Assembly (NCBI GenBank): GCA_020442915.1
Contig: JAGRJD010000095.1
Location: forward strand, 1 to 37,749
Source: Thiothrix sp.
Lineage (GTDB): Bacteria; Pseudomonadota; Gammaproteobacteria; Thiotrichales; Thiotrichaceae
DNA: 37,749 bases
Direction: 5' to 3'
Under the pieces are notes generated by a model. That model did no database searches. It saw only the letters and a list, made by a program, of their open reading frames with translations, and was not told the DNA's origin. A program made the position numbers and the translations under genes. Position 1 is the first letter of the stretch, and each line of letters opens with the position of its first letter. Shown here piece after piece: positions 37,533 to 37,749 of this stretch.

Positions 37533-37749
37533 ATGCCATTCTATTCATCAGCACAGAAAACGCTGGATGCCTACGCAAAAGACCGAGGAATTACTGAAGC
37601 CACCATTCGGCAATATCACGTTGTTTTTCGTTCCATGAACAGATTCATTCATCAGGTTGATTTTGAACATATTCAGCGTGAACACATTATCCGTTGGCGT
37701 GATGGCCTGTTGCGGGAAGGAATGGAGGTAACTGTTCACGCTGATCCAT
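37533..37749 (+). pseudogene. Tyrosine recombinase, N-terminal fragment
   Basis: The frame MPFYSSAQKTLDAYAKDRGI continues with TEATIRQYHVVFRSMNRFIH and HIIRWRDGLLREGM, the SAM-like core-binding domain of tyrosine recombinases (helices that clamp the DNA, ending in the typical 'I-x-x-W-R-D-x-L'). After residue 64 the sequence enters the terminal repeat (EVTVHADP) and the window ends. Catalytic Arg-His-Arg-Tyr residues are not in the window. AAGGAG lies 6 bases before ATG 37533. It belongs to the flanking mobile element, not to the Mu-like phage, which transposes. Confidence 0.7.
37727..37749. repeat. Right-edge terminal inverted repeat, probable insertion-sequence end
   Basis: Exact inverted copy of 3-25, reading outward. 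It interrupts the recombinase frame after residue 64, as the left copy interrupts the methylase after residue 42. See the left copy for the family caveat. Confidence 0.6.

Noticed and set aside
1..37749. The edge inverted repeat as the true ends of the Mu-like phage genome
   Set aside because: The right copy lies inside a tyrosine recombinase of flanking DNA, more than 1.5 kb beyond the last phage gene, and the left copy cuts a gene in mid-frame.

Overview
The window is most of a Mu-like transposable prophage, apparently of the siphovirus (B3/D3112-like) type, carrying a complete diversity-generating retroelement (DGR). The host is probably a GC-rich proteobacterium; a betaproteobacterium is my guess from overall codon use and phage gene content, but no host marker gene is present to settle it. 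There are no tRNA or rRNA genes and no CRISPR array.

Layout. (a) 1-7394, minus strand: lysis and head/packaging genes reading toward the left edge (endolysin, small lysis-region proteins, Mu gp25/26/27-like proteins, terminase gp28, portal gp29, F-like and G-like head proteins), ending in the first 42 codons of a D12-class DNA adenine methylase that is cut off at the window edge. (b) 7481-16974, minus strand: middle and early genes (Mor/C-type activator, GemA, DUF3164, MuB-like AAA ATPase, MuA-like DDE transposase, DUF3102-like protein, small HTH regulators). (c) 16975-18098: the lysogeny switch, with a good sigma70-type early promoter facing left, paired palindromic operators, a Cro/CI-type repressor facing right, an Excalibur-domain lipoprotein and a 24-bp perfect palindrome. 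(d) 18099-20828, plus strand: the DGR, in the order variable C-type-lectin-like protein, Avd, template repeat (TR), reverse transcriptase. VR and TR are aligned over 105 bp and differ at 10 positions, every one an adenine in TR. (e) 20848-36162, plus strand: protease/scaffold, major head protein, gp35/36/37-like head-tail connectors, tail tube, tail assembly chaperones G and GT with a -1 slippery site, tape measure, tail tip proteins and a large J-like receptor-binding protein. No contractile sheath gene is seen, which is why I favour a siphovirus. (f) 36163-37749: flanking, non-Mu DNA with a 5'-truncated HTH (replication-type) gene, a hypothetical gene and the N-terminus of a tyrosine recombinase, also cut off at the window edge.

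How it works together. Three sites share one promoter architecture: a GTTATTTTTA-type box, then CATG, then exactly 11 nt, then a -10-like hexamer followed by G. They stand before the endolysin operon (minus), the DGR variable-protein gene (plus) and the protease/head/tail operon (plus). They look like late promoters for the Mor/C-type activator, which would put the DGR variable protein in the late, virion-assembly regulon. The tail chaperone locus combines a -1 slippery heptamer with an intrinsic terminator 25 bp past the zero-frame stop codon, suggesting that frameshifting could also decide whether transcription continues into the tail genes.

Architecture is unusual: in Mu, gene G is followed by gene I on the same strand, but here G faces the left edge and I faces right 21 kb away. 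The two window edges are 23-bp perfect inverted copies of one another, both read outward and both truncate a gene, as expected if insertion-sequence copies bound the window and rearrangement has occurred.
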